64,000 nt of DNA from Euryodendron excelsum (lineage: Eukaryota; Streptophyta; Magnoliopsida; Ericales; Pentaphylacaceae), in the NCBI GenBank assembly GCA_033060915.1, contig CM065385.1, positions 18,598,501 through 18,662,500 of the forward strand. Reading direction: 5' to 3'. This document shows positions 22,401 through 32,608 of this stretch, piece by piece; the first letter of the stretch is position 1, and each line of letters opens with the position of its first letter. Under the pieces are notes generated by a model, which saw only the letters and a list, made by a program, of their open reading frames with translations, did no database searches and was not told the DNA's origin. Position numbers and translations under genes: made by a program.

Positions 22401-23024
22401 AACGAATTTTGGAAGATGCAAGACTATGATATGCACAATGCAATTTGGGGTCGTGAACATACAAGGTTAAGGCTTCACCACATAATCAAGGGGGCCGGAC
22501 CCACGTGGTCTTTGGTTAGACTAGAAGAAAGCCCCCGACACGGTGACTCTCCCATAGTTCATTCCTACACATGGACCGGGAATCCCCTTGTTTCAAGCAT
22601 GCAAAGAAAGGGAGGGAAAGAGATGAGGGATTAAAATAGAGAAAACCCAAGTGGGTTGGAGAGAGAAGAGAGAGGAGGGAGTGCAAAAAATTAAAGAGAA
22701 AGCCTACTTTGTTTCTTGTTTATTTTGCTCGTCGTGCAGTCTTCGATCTTCAGTCTTCGGTCTTGATCTTCACCTTCCGTCTTCAGGGATTGTCTTCAAG
22801 CTTTGGATGGCTGCTCTTCAAGTCTTTAGAGAGTGGTTGAAGGATAGTGTATGAGTGTATGGGGGAGAGTATGAGTGTATAAGAGGCTAGGGTTTGTGTA
22901 TAGTGGCTAGGGTTTGGGAAAACCTAGGGAGGCTAGGGTTTTGGAGGTGCTCGAGCTCTGTGTATCGAAATATAAGATTTTTAGGTTAAGTTTGTAGACC
23001 CCTTTCACGTTGAACGAGGCTCTG

Positions 23025-23032
23025 TATTTATA
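23025..23032 (+). promoter_or_regulatory. LTR TATA box of G4
   Basis: TATTTATA in the same context as G3 (GAACGAGGCTCTG upstream, GGCGCC cluster downstream). Confidence 0.6.
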
Positions 23033-23377
23033 GAAGGAGGACAAGCCTAGCGCCTGTTGCAGTGGCGCCAGGGCAAAATTTATACTGGCGCCACTCCTAG
23101 TGGCGCCAGGCCATTTTTTGGCTTGGCGCCATTGCTAGTGGCGCCAGCCATTTAGGAAACAATTAAGGTCGGCAAGCAACATATCTTTGACTAGATTTGG
23201 GTGCCTGTACTAGTGACTACCATGTAAACTTTAGCCTGGCTTCACTAGGAGTGACTCCAGAAAGTCCGGGAATGATTTGAAAGAGCCGGGAATGACCCGG
23301 GAGGCCGGAAAGGAGCAGGAACACTTAAAATAGTGTCCTGGAGGTATTTGACTTGAAAAGTGAGGATTGGATGTGTC

Positions 23378-24040
23378 GGAAAAGTTGACCGAGCCTTTAG
23401 GGGCAAAACGGTCAATCGGACCGGAAAACTGACGGGACAAACTCAAACTGTCCCGGAAGAAAACTTGGGATTTGGAAACATTATTTAGAATGTTCCCAGA
23501 GGTTGCCGGTTTGATTCCCAGGGCCGGAGTGGTCGAAAATGGAGACCAGCCCACCAGAGGCAAAACTGTCATTTTGTTCCGGGTTTGCCGAAACTGACTC
23601 GGAATGATTCGGAAAGGTAAAGGAAGGTTGATAATACTATAAAAGGTGTTGTTGGGGCATTACCGGTTTGATACCCAGAGCCGGTGTGGTTGAAGAAGGA
23701 GACCGGCCCTCCAGGGGCAAAACAGTCATTTTTACCGGGTTGGCCGGAACTGACTCGGAATGATCCGGAAAGGTAAAGGAAGGTTGAGAATACTATAAAA
23801 AGTGTTCTCAGGACATTACCGGTTTGATATCCAGAGCCGGTGTAGTCGAAGAAGGAGACCGGCCCTCTAGGGGCAAAACGGTCATTTTGCACCGGGTTGG
23901 CCGGAACTAACTCGGAATGATCCGGAAAGGTAAAGGAAGGTTGAGAACACTATAAAAAGTATTCTCGGGACATTACCGGTTTGATACCCAGCGCCGGTGT
24001 GGTTCCCGGGGCGTTCGGATGCCTAGGGGCAAAATGGTCA
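23378..24040 (+). repeat. About 155-bp tandem array in G4 (5 units)
   Basis: The AGGGGCAAAA/GAGGCAAAAC anchor recurs near 23398, 23555, 23713, 23869 and 24025. This is one more unit than G3, so the array changes length between copies. Confidence 0.75.
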
Positions 24041-24133
24041 TCTTGACCAAAAAGTCTCGAAAAAGGTCCTAAAGGTAGTCCGGTCATTTTTCATCGAAGT
24101 GAGCTAACAAACATGGGTATTGACCTAGGTTTT

Positions 24134-24612
24134 GAGTGTTTCCGCCACTCTAACGGTGTGAGTATTTCCGTTACTCGGACGGGGTTAATGATTTGGGAGT
24201 ATTTCCGCTACTGGGGTTGGACGCTACTCTAACGGGTCTTGTGAGTATTTCCGCTACTCTAACGGGTCTTGTGAGTATTTCCGCTACTCTAACGGGTCTG
24301 TGAGTATTTTCGCTACTCTAACGGTTCTGTGAGTATTTTCGCTACTCTAACGGTCTTGTAAGTATTTCCGCTACTCTAACGGGTCTGTGAGTATTTCCGC
24401 TACTCTAACGGTTCTGTGAATATTTACGCTACTCTAACGGTTCTGTGAGTACTTCCGCTACTCTAACGGTTCTGTGAGTATTTCCGCTACTCTAACGGTC
24501 TTGTGAGTATTTCCGCTACTCTAATGGGCCTGTGAGTATTTTCGCTACTCTAACGGTTCTGTGAGTATTTCCGCTACTCTAACGGTTCTGTGAGTAGTTT
24601 TGCTACTCGGAC
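24134..24612 (+). repeat. 28-bp hairpin array 1 of G4 (15 units)
   Basis: Fifteen units, mostly GAGTATTTCCGCTACTCTAA plus CGG and a short tail, then GAGTAGTTTTGCTACTC. Unit 1 has GAGTG/CACTC. Occasional changes hit the loop (TTTTCGC, TTTACGC, CTTCCGC) more often than the stem. Confidence 0.9.
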
Positions 24613-24771
24613 CGTCTCGAGGAATAAACTGTCTCGAGAGAGGGATTGGAAAGGGGTCTTACCGACCCCGAAGAGACGTGCCTGGATTGGAACCGTCTCG
24701 AGGAATAAACTGTCTCGAGAGAGGGATTGGAAAGGGGTCTTACCGACTCCGAAGAGACGTGCCTGGGTTTT

Positions 24772-24903
24772 GAGTGTTTCCGCCACTCTAACGATGTGAG
24801 TGTTTCCGCCACTCTAACAGCTTTGTGAGTGTTTCCGCCACTCTGACGGTTTTGTGAGTGTTTCCGCCACTCTGACGGTTTTGTGAGTAGTTTTGCTACT
24901 CGG
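24772..24903 (+). repeat. 28-bp hairpin array 2 of G4 (4 units)
   Basis: Four units with GAGTG-TTTCCGC-CACTC, then the closing GAGTA-GTTTTGC-TACTC form. G3 has seven units here. Confidence 0.9.
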
Positions 24904-25142
24904 ACCGTCTCGAGGAATAAACTGTCTCGAGAGAGGGATTGGAATTGGAATAAGAAAGGACAATGCCCCTAAGGGCATTTTGGTCATTTTGCCTCTATTT
25001 GGGCCTGACAGGCCCGCGAAGCGATGGAAAAGACGGAATTTGGACTAGAGGATTGGTTTCGATTGGAATATGTCCATAATGACTTGAAAACAAGTCTGGA
25101 CAGAGTATAGACTGCCGAGCGGTAAAAAATGGGGTGCTTACA

Positions 25143-25917
25143 CCTAGGAAGCAACCAATTAACTGGATTGGAGTTTGAATAGCTGGTTTAGACTTTATAG
25201 TGTTATGGCATTTTATTGGAAGATTGATTTGGACTGGATATTGTTGAGGGTGCAAAAATGGGGTGCTTACAACAATCACTAAGCTGTATACACTTACATC
25301 TTTGCGGTTTTTGTTATTGGATTACTCTTGTTGTATTTTATGTAAAATTTCTCTTATAATGAGCTTTCCATTGAAAGATTCGTGTGTTTATTTTCTTACG
25401 AGTGTATGAACGATAAGGTTTGGATCAAAGCATATAAGATATGATTGCATGAGTATGAGACATTCGAGTTATATTATATTAATAGTACACTTCTACATGA
25501 ATCTTTCTTATATGCTTTATGCCTTCACCTTGCATGATTTGAGATGTAGGGTAAATTGATAATTATCTTGAGGAAGCTATTGTATGCTTCAATTAGTCGT
25601 ATTATCATTGATTGCATTACATGTATTGATTTTTGTGGGTACTATCCCTAAAAACCTCACGAGACACCACTCGTCTACTTGGGGTAACCTAGGGGTTTAA
25701 AGGCTTAATGCATAGGCAAAATGCACTCGTGAATCCTACAAAAGTGAAGATTATCTTTTAAGTTTTCAGTATTTTGCTAAGGGCTAGCAAAAAGCTAGTT
25801 GGGGGTGTGATTGTACTCTCGAAGTACAATCATTATGCCTTAACTGAACGGGCCTGCAAGCGTTAAAAACTTCAAAGAGCATGAAAGCTTATTTGAAGCA
25901 GGGTCGAATAGCATAAG
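25143..25917 (+). repeat. D1 end and X repeat copy 1, pre-LTR part
   Basis: After the CCTAG duplication the truncated G fragment ends at about 25272. Then comes sequence shared with 43382-44046 and 48789-49325, including a polypurine-like GCAAAAAGCTAGTTGGGGG just before TGTGATTGTACTCTCGAAG, a likely polypurine tract followed by LTR start (TGTGATTG). G5 begins at 25918. Confidence 0.6.
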
Positions 25918-27667
25918 TGTCATGCCCCGATTCTTTACACTCATGAAAACAGGTGAGAAAAATGCAGTACTCTATCGTTAGAACTCTTCCTCCTAGAAGG
26001 ACGAGTGCGACTAAGTTTGAATTAGAAATTAATTTGAATAAGGGCTTTTGATAAAGATTTGGAGTTGCCACCTAAATTTGCTAAGGTGAGTTAGGTCACC
26101 TAAAACTAAGTGCAATCTGAAGATTAGACTTAGGGTTTTTGAAAAAGTTTTGGAAAATTTCCTTAAGAGAGGGGTTTTTTTTTTTTTTTTTTTGGAGAAA
26201 ACAGGTTATTTAGCAGCCTTTGAAAATATTTAAGCCCTTTTTCAAAATAACTCCGTTTTGGTCTTTTGAAAATAGTGATTCTAGGTTCGGAGGTTGGTTA
26301 CATATAGGGAAGATGCACTAGGCTATCACCCTATCTTGCCCTTACAGTACCTACATATCTTTTTATCCTAGGTTCATTCACTTAAAATCTTTGATTATTC
26401 AATGTCCAATTATATCCACTTTGAAAAGAATTAATTGATGCATGATATACAAGTGCAAGAAAGATTTGAAAAGAGATTGATTTTGAAACAGAGGATTGGA
26501 ATTTTAAAAAAGGTTGTGGGAATTGAAAACTTGAAAAAGGTTGTGACTGTACCCATGAGGGTTTGCCTACGTATCCCTTTATTGGGAATCAGGTCAGTCA
26601 TAGTTTAAACTCGAGATCTAATTGAAAATAAACACTTTAGGATTTTGTTTGATTTGAAAAGACACTTTGGGACCTTTAAAGAGCTTGACTTGAAGAGGGT
26701 GGGATTTGAACTTTGATTGGAAGATTGAACTTTGATTTGAAATTGACTTTGATTTCAAATCGAACTTGGAATTGATTTTCATTTGAAATTGACCTTGATG
26801 ATTTGAAATCGAACTTGGACTTAATTTTGAAAGAATGAGTTGAACTTTGAAATCAATTTGACTTGAATTGATCTTTGAAAACTATCTTGGTTTAGACTTG
26901 AGTTTTCAAAAAGAATTAAAGCTTCCTAACCTAGGGTTAGAGTTGAACTAGGGTTTTGACCTCCTAGGGTTTAGACAGGCACTTGAAATAGAAAGGTTTG
27001 ATTAAGACTTAAAAAGTTTCATTTTAGAAAGTTTTGAAATAGAAAATTTTTGAATTAGAAAAGTTTTGATTTTAGAAAGATTTGAATTTGGAAAGTTCCA
27101 TTTTAGTAAAGTTTCAATTTTGGAAAGATTTAAATTTGGAAAGGTTCAATTAAGAAAGACTTAAACTTGGAAAGATTTGAAATTTGGAAAGATTTGGAAG
27201 TTTGAAGGAAGGGTTTGAAAGTTTAAGATTTGGAAAGACTAGAATTAGAAAAGATTTGAAAGTTTGAAATTAGGAAATATTGGAATTAAAAAAGATTTGA
27301 ATTCTATTTCCTAAAGTTGAAGATTAGATTTTATTCTCAAAAATAGAGGATTTGATTTTGTTTCCTATATGAAGAAAATTTGATTTGACATGGAATTTGA
27401 AAATTTTGAGTTTTGAAAATATTGAATTTGAAAATCCATGATTTTGTGTAGAAAAAGGGTTTTTGAAAATCTATGATTTGAGGCAAATAGAGAGTTATAA
27501 TTTTAAGAGAGGTATTAGGGTTTCCTAATCATGAATTCTAGGGTTTTGACTTAGACTCTCAAGACAAGGAGTTTTTGGAAAGTAAATCTTTGAAAACACC
27601 TTTCTAGGAGTAGATTTGCAAAATCATTTGGAAAGAGGTTTGAATATAGACTTTTGCAAGCCTCTTG
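25918..27667 (+). mobile_element. Giant LTR family G, copy G5, left part
   Basis: It starts TGTCATGCCCCGATTC, a diverged form of the G start, followed by the same order of blocks (CTCCTAGAAGGACGAGTG, TTGCCACCTAA, CCTACGTATCCCTT, C-poor stretch). It is split at 27667 by the Sirevirus and continues at 39104. The flanks ATAAG (25913-25917) and GTTAG (41725-41729) each differ by one base from ATTAG, which stands at the empty site in X copy 3 (about 49490). Confidence 0.8.
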
Positions 27668-29429
27668 TGTTGGCCCAAGTAGGCAACCCAAGAGGGGGGG
27701 TGAATTGGGTTTTATAGAATTTTTTAACAAGAACTTCAACTAAAACTTGTTTATGTATTTTAATAACAATTAATCGAAATATATATATCAAGCAAGTGGA
27801 GTGTATGTCAATATATATATTTATGCAAACATGTATAGTGAGCAATTAAACAAAACAGAGGCAAAAAAGAAGTCCACTAGATTTATAGAGGTTCGGCCAA
27901 CCTTGCCTACGTCCTCTCTTCTTCGATCCTCTCGAAGGAATTCCACTATGTAATACTCCTTACACAGCTGCTGGTTGTGCCACGAGTGCCCAGCTCACTC
28001 TTTACAAAAGCTTCTTCCCAAGCTTTCAAAATCCAAGAGATTTTGTCCAAGCTTCTCTTAAACTTACAAGTGTTTTTCCCAAGAACACTTAAACTTACTA
28101 GGTTACAAACCCACCCAAACAAGAATGAATGAAAATTATACAGAGAGTGACTCTTCTAGTGAGTATACAAATGAATACAACTCAATGGATAACTTTAAAC
28201 ACTCAGCAGAAATATATGGCAGTGAGGTACAGGTGATTTTCAGCTTCAAGCACTTGATATGAATGGTATGATTGCTCTATTCTTCTTCTTTGACGCTGTA
28301 TGTATCTCATATATATAGGTATGGATCGATTCTAGCCGTTGGAGAAGTATGGGAGAAGATTTGGTTGTGTTTGTGCCCATACCGTCTGTCAGAAAACTAG
28401 CCGTTAGAGTCTAGGAGTCGACTCTTTTCACAATGAGTCGACTCTTTTTGCATTTCAGCAGATTTTTCAAGTTTCTGTCCAAATGAGTCGACTCTTTTTA
28501 TCCCAGGAGTCGACTCTTTTCAGCAGTCTGCAGAATTGTTTGTTCTCTGTTGCAATAAGTCGACTCTTTTTGGCCAGGAGTCGACTCTTTTAAGCTTCCA
28601 GCACAAATCCAAGGCTCTGTTCGAATGAGTCGACTCTTCTTGCTTGAGGGGTCGACTCTTTTTCCAAAACCCATATTTTTGCAACTTTTCTTCAACCTTT
28701 TTCAAAGCTTCTAATCTCTTCAAGGATCATCTAAATGGGCTTTTTAAAGCTTGCAAACACTTCTTCAAGATTAGATGACTCCAAGAACATCTTCAATCCA
28801 TTCAAGGTGAGTTTTCTTCATTTTCCTCACTTGTAGAGCTCTTCCATCATCATAGCTTCATCCATTGATTCAAGTCTTCTTCAATATCTTCAAGAGAGCT
28901 TCCATGACTTAGAATCTTCATTTCTTCAATCAACATGGCTTCTCCATGGACTTCAACAACTCAAGAAAGCTTTCCAAATCTTGTGATTCCTTCCATGTCT
29001 TCAAGACATCTTCAAATCTTCTAAGAAAACTTCCATATTTTGAGTTGGTATCTTTTTCTTCCATTCTTGCAAGATATCTTCAAGTACTCAAAGTCTTCAA
29101 TCTTTTAAATCAAGACTTTGATCATTTTCATTCTTCTTCTTTGATATCCATCATCTTCATTTCCTTATAAAATCACCATTGTTGAATATGCTATTCTTTC
29201 ATGCTTATCAATCTTCAATCTAGGATTTTCATCAACTTGAAATTTCTTTTTCTTCTTATAATATCACCTTTGTAAAATACATCACTTCATCATGCTTTTC
29301 ATCATAAATCCTTTATTATGATAAGCTTCAAGTCAAGATCTAATTAATAATTCATCTGCACACTAAGTAGAAATATTAGATCATTTAGCCATGTTTTGTT
29401 ATCATCAAAATCAAGGCATTGACTCAACA
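27668..29429 (-). repeat. 3' LTR of the Sirevirus (1762 bp)
   Basis: On the minus strand it begins TGTTGAGTCAATGCC and ends TTGGGCCAACA. It contains eight GAGTCGACTC-type palindromes at 28415-28658. It differs from the 5' LTR by one AT unit (about 27780), one T (about 28677) and about five substitutions. Open frames in it are not genes. Confidence 0.95.
28415..28658. repeat. GAGTCGACTC palindrome cluster in the 3' LTR (8 copies)
   Basis: Copies start at 28415, 28435, 28485, 28507, 28557 (AAGTCGACTC), 28578, 28627 and 28649 (GGGTCGACTC), each followed by TTT-rich sequence. They stand in U3/near the promoter when read on the minus strand. Conserved palindromes are known in Sirevirus LTRs. Confidence 0.9.
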
Positions 29430-29445
29430 ATCTCCCCCTTTTTGA
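29430..29445 (-). other. Polypurine tract of the Sirevirus
   Basis: On the minus strand CAAAAAGGGGGAGATT directly precedes the 3' LTR. It is the primer site for plus-strand DNA synthesis. Confidence 0.85.
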
Positions 29446-30512
29446 TGATGACAAAACATTAAAAATATATGCAAGTAATTTCAACATGAAACATGAGGAT
29501 TAATATGTATGAGAAGTATGAGACTTCAAATGTCCAGTACTTCAAATTTTCAGTTTTCTTCCTTGTTTCAATATATTTTTCATAAGTATTTCTCCCCCTT
29601 TTTGTTAATCAATCAAAAAGGTATGCAACTTTGGAATGAAAAATGTGGAGTCATAGTCGAGATAAGGAAATTTCTCCCCCTTCATGAAGAAGTTTTCTTT
29701 GAAATGGCTTAAAACAATTTTAAGAGTAGTATGCTCAAAACTCTAAGAGACTCAATAACTTGCAATAGCAGAAAAATTTAGAGAAAGTGAGATTTTTATA
29801 CCAATCATTTGCTCCCCCTTGCTTTTGTACTTGGTGCTTGAGAGTTTTATTGCTTAAGATCCACTGAATCAGGTTCATGCTTCTCATCAGACAAAGATTC
29901 CAACTGAGGTCTCAGTTTTCAGGGCAAAACAAATTCGAACTCAGAAGTGCAGAGCATGTAGGCATCTGGTGATGTAGAAAATTCATACTGCATTTATGGC
30001 ATTGGATGCTTCTTACTGCTTCAACTTCATTAAACCAATGCTCCCCCTTTCCTTTGCAGTTGATGCCTTATGATATAATTCATGGTAGTGCATTGAGGAG
30101 TGTTTTCTCTCCTTTTGATCTTTTTGAGAAAAATGTCTCCCCCTTTTTGTCAAATCCTCAAAAAGAGGAGTAATAGATGGAGAACAAGAGACAGGTACAA
30201 TAGCAAAAAAAAATAGAAGACAATGATGTTTATGTGCAGATCATTGACTAAGACAGTTAAAGCAATCATTTATTCAGCAAAATCAACAATGTTAAAGCAA
30301 TTATTCATTCAGCATTGTTAAACCAATCATTCATTCAACCAAACACAAATGAGATAGCAATGTTAAGATAAAGAGATTCAAAACACACCATTCATTCATA
30401 AAGAAATATTGAAAGAGTTTAACAAAAAGAACCATCCACAAACATATTACATGATGCTTTAGAAAATGTCTTGTTCAAAAACAGAAAATAGAGAGTTCAG
30501 AGGCAGAGGTCT
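29446..30512 (-). other. Untranslated stretch with repeated polypurine-like motifs
   Basis: Between the third ORF and the 3' LTR no gene is seen. GGGGGAGA-type purine boxes recur on the minus strand near 29591, 29675, 29812, 30042 and 30136, beside the functional one at 29430. Multiple polypurine motifs are a known Sirevirus feature. Confidence 0.7.
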
Positions 30513-32115
30513 TCATTTTCTTTTGGGAGAAGGGGTTTGAGAGAGATCAACTGGATTATCAGCAGTGTTTGTAAATTTGCTGCTTGAAGGTCTTTGTCTC
30601 AGGCCATATTTGTGAGGAGCAACAGAAGACTTTGGAGGAGTTTGGTCAAGAGGATCAGAGGGGTCTGCAGGTGATGGCTGAGAAGAGGTATGCTCCCTTC
30701 CACTGGATCCTTCCAACTCATCAGTACTTGAGTCTTCTGCTACAAATTCTGCTGCTGAAGGGAAGAGTGGCTGGTATTGGTCTCCCACCAGCTTCTTCAT
30801 ATATTTGCCAATATGCTTAGTGGAAAGAGCAATGTCATTGGCAACTTTTTCTCTGATTTTGGTTCCTTCAGACACAAAGGCCTTGCTCAATTCTCTTACC
30901 TTCTTTTCAACAAAGAATAATCTAGTTGCCCCATTATCAATTTTCTTATCCAATTTTGTGAACATCTCTTTTTGATGCCTTTTCAAGTCTCTTACCATGC
31001 TCATCAAAATACTCATATCTACTGATTGGCCACCTGGAACAATGCTCATTGGAAAAAGTTCCCTTGGAGTAGGAGAAGAGGCAGGTCTAGAGGGTTCACC
31101 ACTTTCTGGTATGGCACTGGAAGGTTCACCTCTTTCAGTGGATTCAATTCCAGGAGTCCCACTGTCAATGTGTTTCTCTTTTCTAGGGGTCCAGGTCTTG
31201 CTCTGTGGGTTGAAGTGATAGCCCATCCTTGACAAAGTTTTCTGATTGTACTCATCTGAATTAGAATCAGGAGTTCTGTGCTTTTCACCCCTTAAGTCTA
31301 TCTTGAAGTGTTTAAAAATTTTTGTCAAGAGGATCCCATAGGGTAGGCTAACTTTGGTTCTTGAGGCTTTGACAATGTGTTCTAAAATAAACTCAGGCAA
31401 ATCAATTTTGGTGTCTGTCAAATAAGCCCAGGGGAAAAACAATTCCCTTTCAGTGATGTAGTCAAACTTCCCACCTTTAGGAATGAGAATGTGACAAACA
31501 AAGTGATGCACCAGTCTCAGTTCCAAAGGCAACTCATTGGCCATGGGTTGAAATGAATCATCAGTAATTTCCTTTCCTAGTAAAGTAGATAAAGCAGTCT
31601 TTATACTAACATCTTCCTTGTCCATTTGCCCACCACTACCAATTTTTAAAATTTGACAAATCACTCCTTTAGTGAGGGTAATGGTTTCACCCTTCACATA
31701 ACTAATCACATTTACTTCTCCAGTTTCCTTTTCTACATGGGCATAGAATTGTCCAACAATTTCAGGATATACATCATCCTTTAACAAAGTAATAGATTTC
31801 CAACCAAGGGCTTCAAATTTTGGTTCAAAAGCAAACTTCTCTTTAGCAAAGAAAGCATAATCTATCCATCTTCCATTTAAAATGACTCTAGAAGAGAAAA
31901 TTTTCTCATACTTATCTTGATTTGATTTCTTCTCAAAGTAAATGGTGTTGTCGAGAAATACATCTTCCTCCTCCTCAGTTTGCTTCCCTTTATCTCCTCT
32001 TTGAAAGCTTAGAAGAGTCCCCTTTAGTCTTCCTCTTCGTTCCTCTCTTGGATATGGGAGTCGGCTCTTTTAGGGCTTTCTTGCCTTTCTTCGATGGAGC
32101 AGATTTAGGAGCCAT
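30513..32115 (-). CDS. Third ORF of the Sirevirus (env-like position), one frameshift
   Basis: The long frame has 424 codons (Met at 31787), but similarity of style and lack of stops extend it upstream in the same frame to about 31990. One single-base shift there links it to a Met at 32115, giving roughly 530 residues. The N-terminus is very basic (KKGKKALKEP, SKRGTKRKTKG), like a nuclear localisation signal. The middle (about residues 100-290) resembles the 'putative plant transposon protein' domain found in other Sireviruses. A Pro/Ser-rich linker, a helical segment (KEMFTKLDKKIDNGATRLFF) and an acidic-Ser tail follow. I see no signal peptide or clear membrane segment, so an envelope role is unsupported. 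Function is unknown. Confidence 0.75.
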
Positions 32116-32317
32116 GGAAGGTTGTAAATGACGGTTGAAGGAAGTTAGAAAGACTCTAGGATGATCAAATATAGGTTGGGCAAGGATTGAGGGAGAGTTT
32201 TTCGATGGTTGGAAGTGGAGATGGCGGTTGATCGTGAAAGAAGAGAGAAATTTGAAACGTTGGAATGATTTGAATAAAACAGGGGTGTTACAGTTTTAAA
32301 GTGGTTTTAACTTAAAT

Positions 32318-32491
32318 GAGTCGACTCATGGTTAAAAAGGGTCGACTCTTTTTGAGCGAAGAAAGCTTCCTGAGCTCTCTGTTCAAATGAGTCGACTTTT
32401 TTTCCAGGAGGAGTCGACTCTTTTCGACAGAGGACATCTGGGGCTGATTCCAGAGTCCAGGAGTCGACTCTTTTGGAGCATGAGTCGACTC
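32318..32491. repeat. Internal GAGTCGACTC cluster (6 copies)
   Basis: Copies at 32318, 32339, 32389, 32411, 32461 and 32482, between the RNase H end and the third ORF start. They match the LTR palindromes including the TTTT tail. They stand just upstream of the third ORF when read on the minus strand. Confidence 0.9.
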
Positions 32492-32608
32492 TTTTTCTCC
32501 AGAAATGCAAAGATGTGTTTTTAAAAGCCATGAAATGCATCAAACAAGTTTGTAATCAATTTCAAGGATACTTATGCATTTATCAAACATATATAGACAT
32601 CTAAGCAT

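Larger units (their letters stand above)
19443..25142 (+). mobile_element. Giant solo LTR, family G, copy G4 (5700 bp)
   Basis: It starts TGTCGCGCCCAG and ends GGGGTGCTTACA. The perfect 5-bp duplication CCTAG lies at 19438-19442 and 25143-25147. The empty site is recognisable in the paralogue at 48655-48670 (GGGCCTAGGAAACAACC). Organisation is as in G3: C-depleted stretch about 20290-22140, TATA at 23025-23032, GGCGCC cluster 23045-23150, five 155-bp units (about 23378-24040), hairpin array 1 (24134-24612), linker, hairpin array 2 (24772-24903). No internal region or genes. The copy is close in sequence to G3, differing mainly in array copy number. Confidence 0.88.

Noticed and set aside
28946..29170. 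74-codon frame present identically at 38615-38839
   Set aside because: Both copies are the same place in the two Sirevirus LTRs on the antisense strand; duplication reflects the LTRs, not a gene family.
30513..31787. Third ORF as a captured host gene or an envelope protein
   Set aside because: Position and style match the known extra ORF of Sireviruses, and no signal peptide or membrane anchor is visible.
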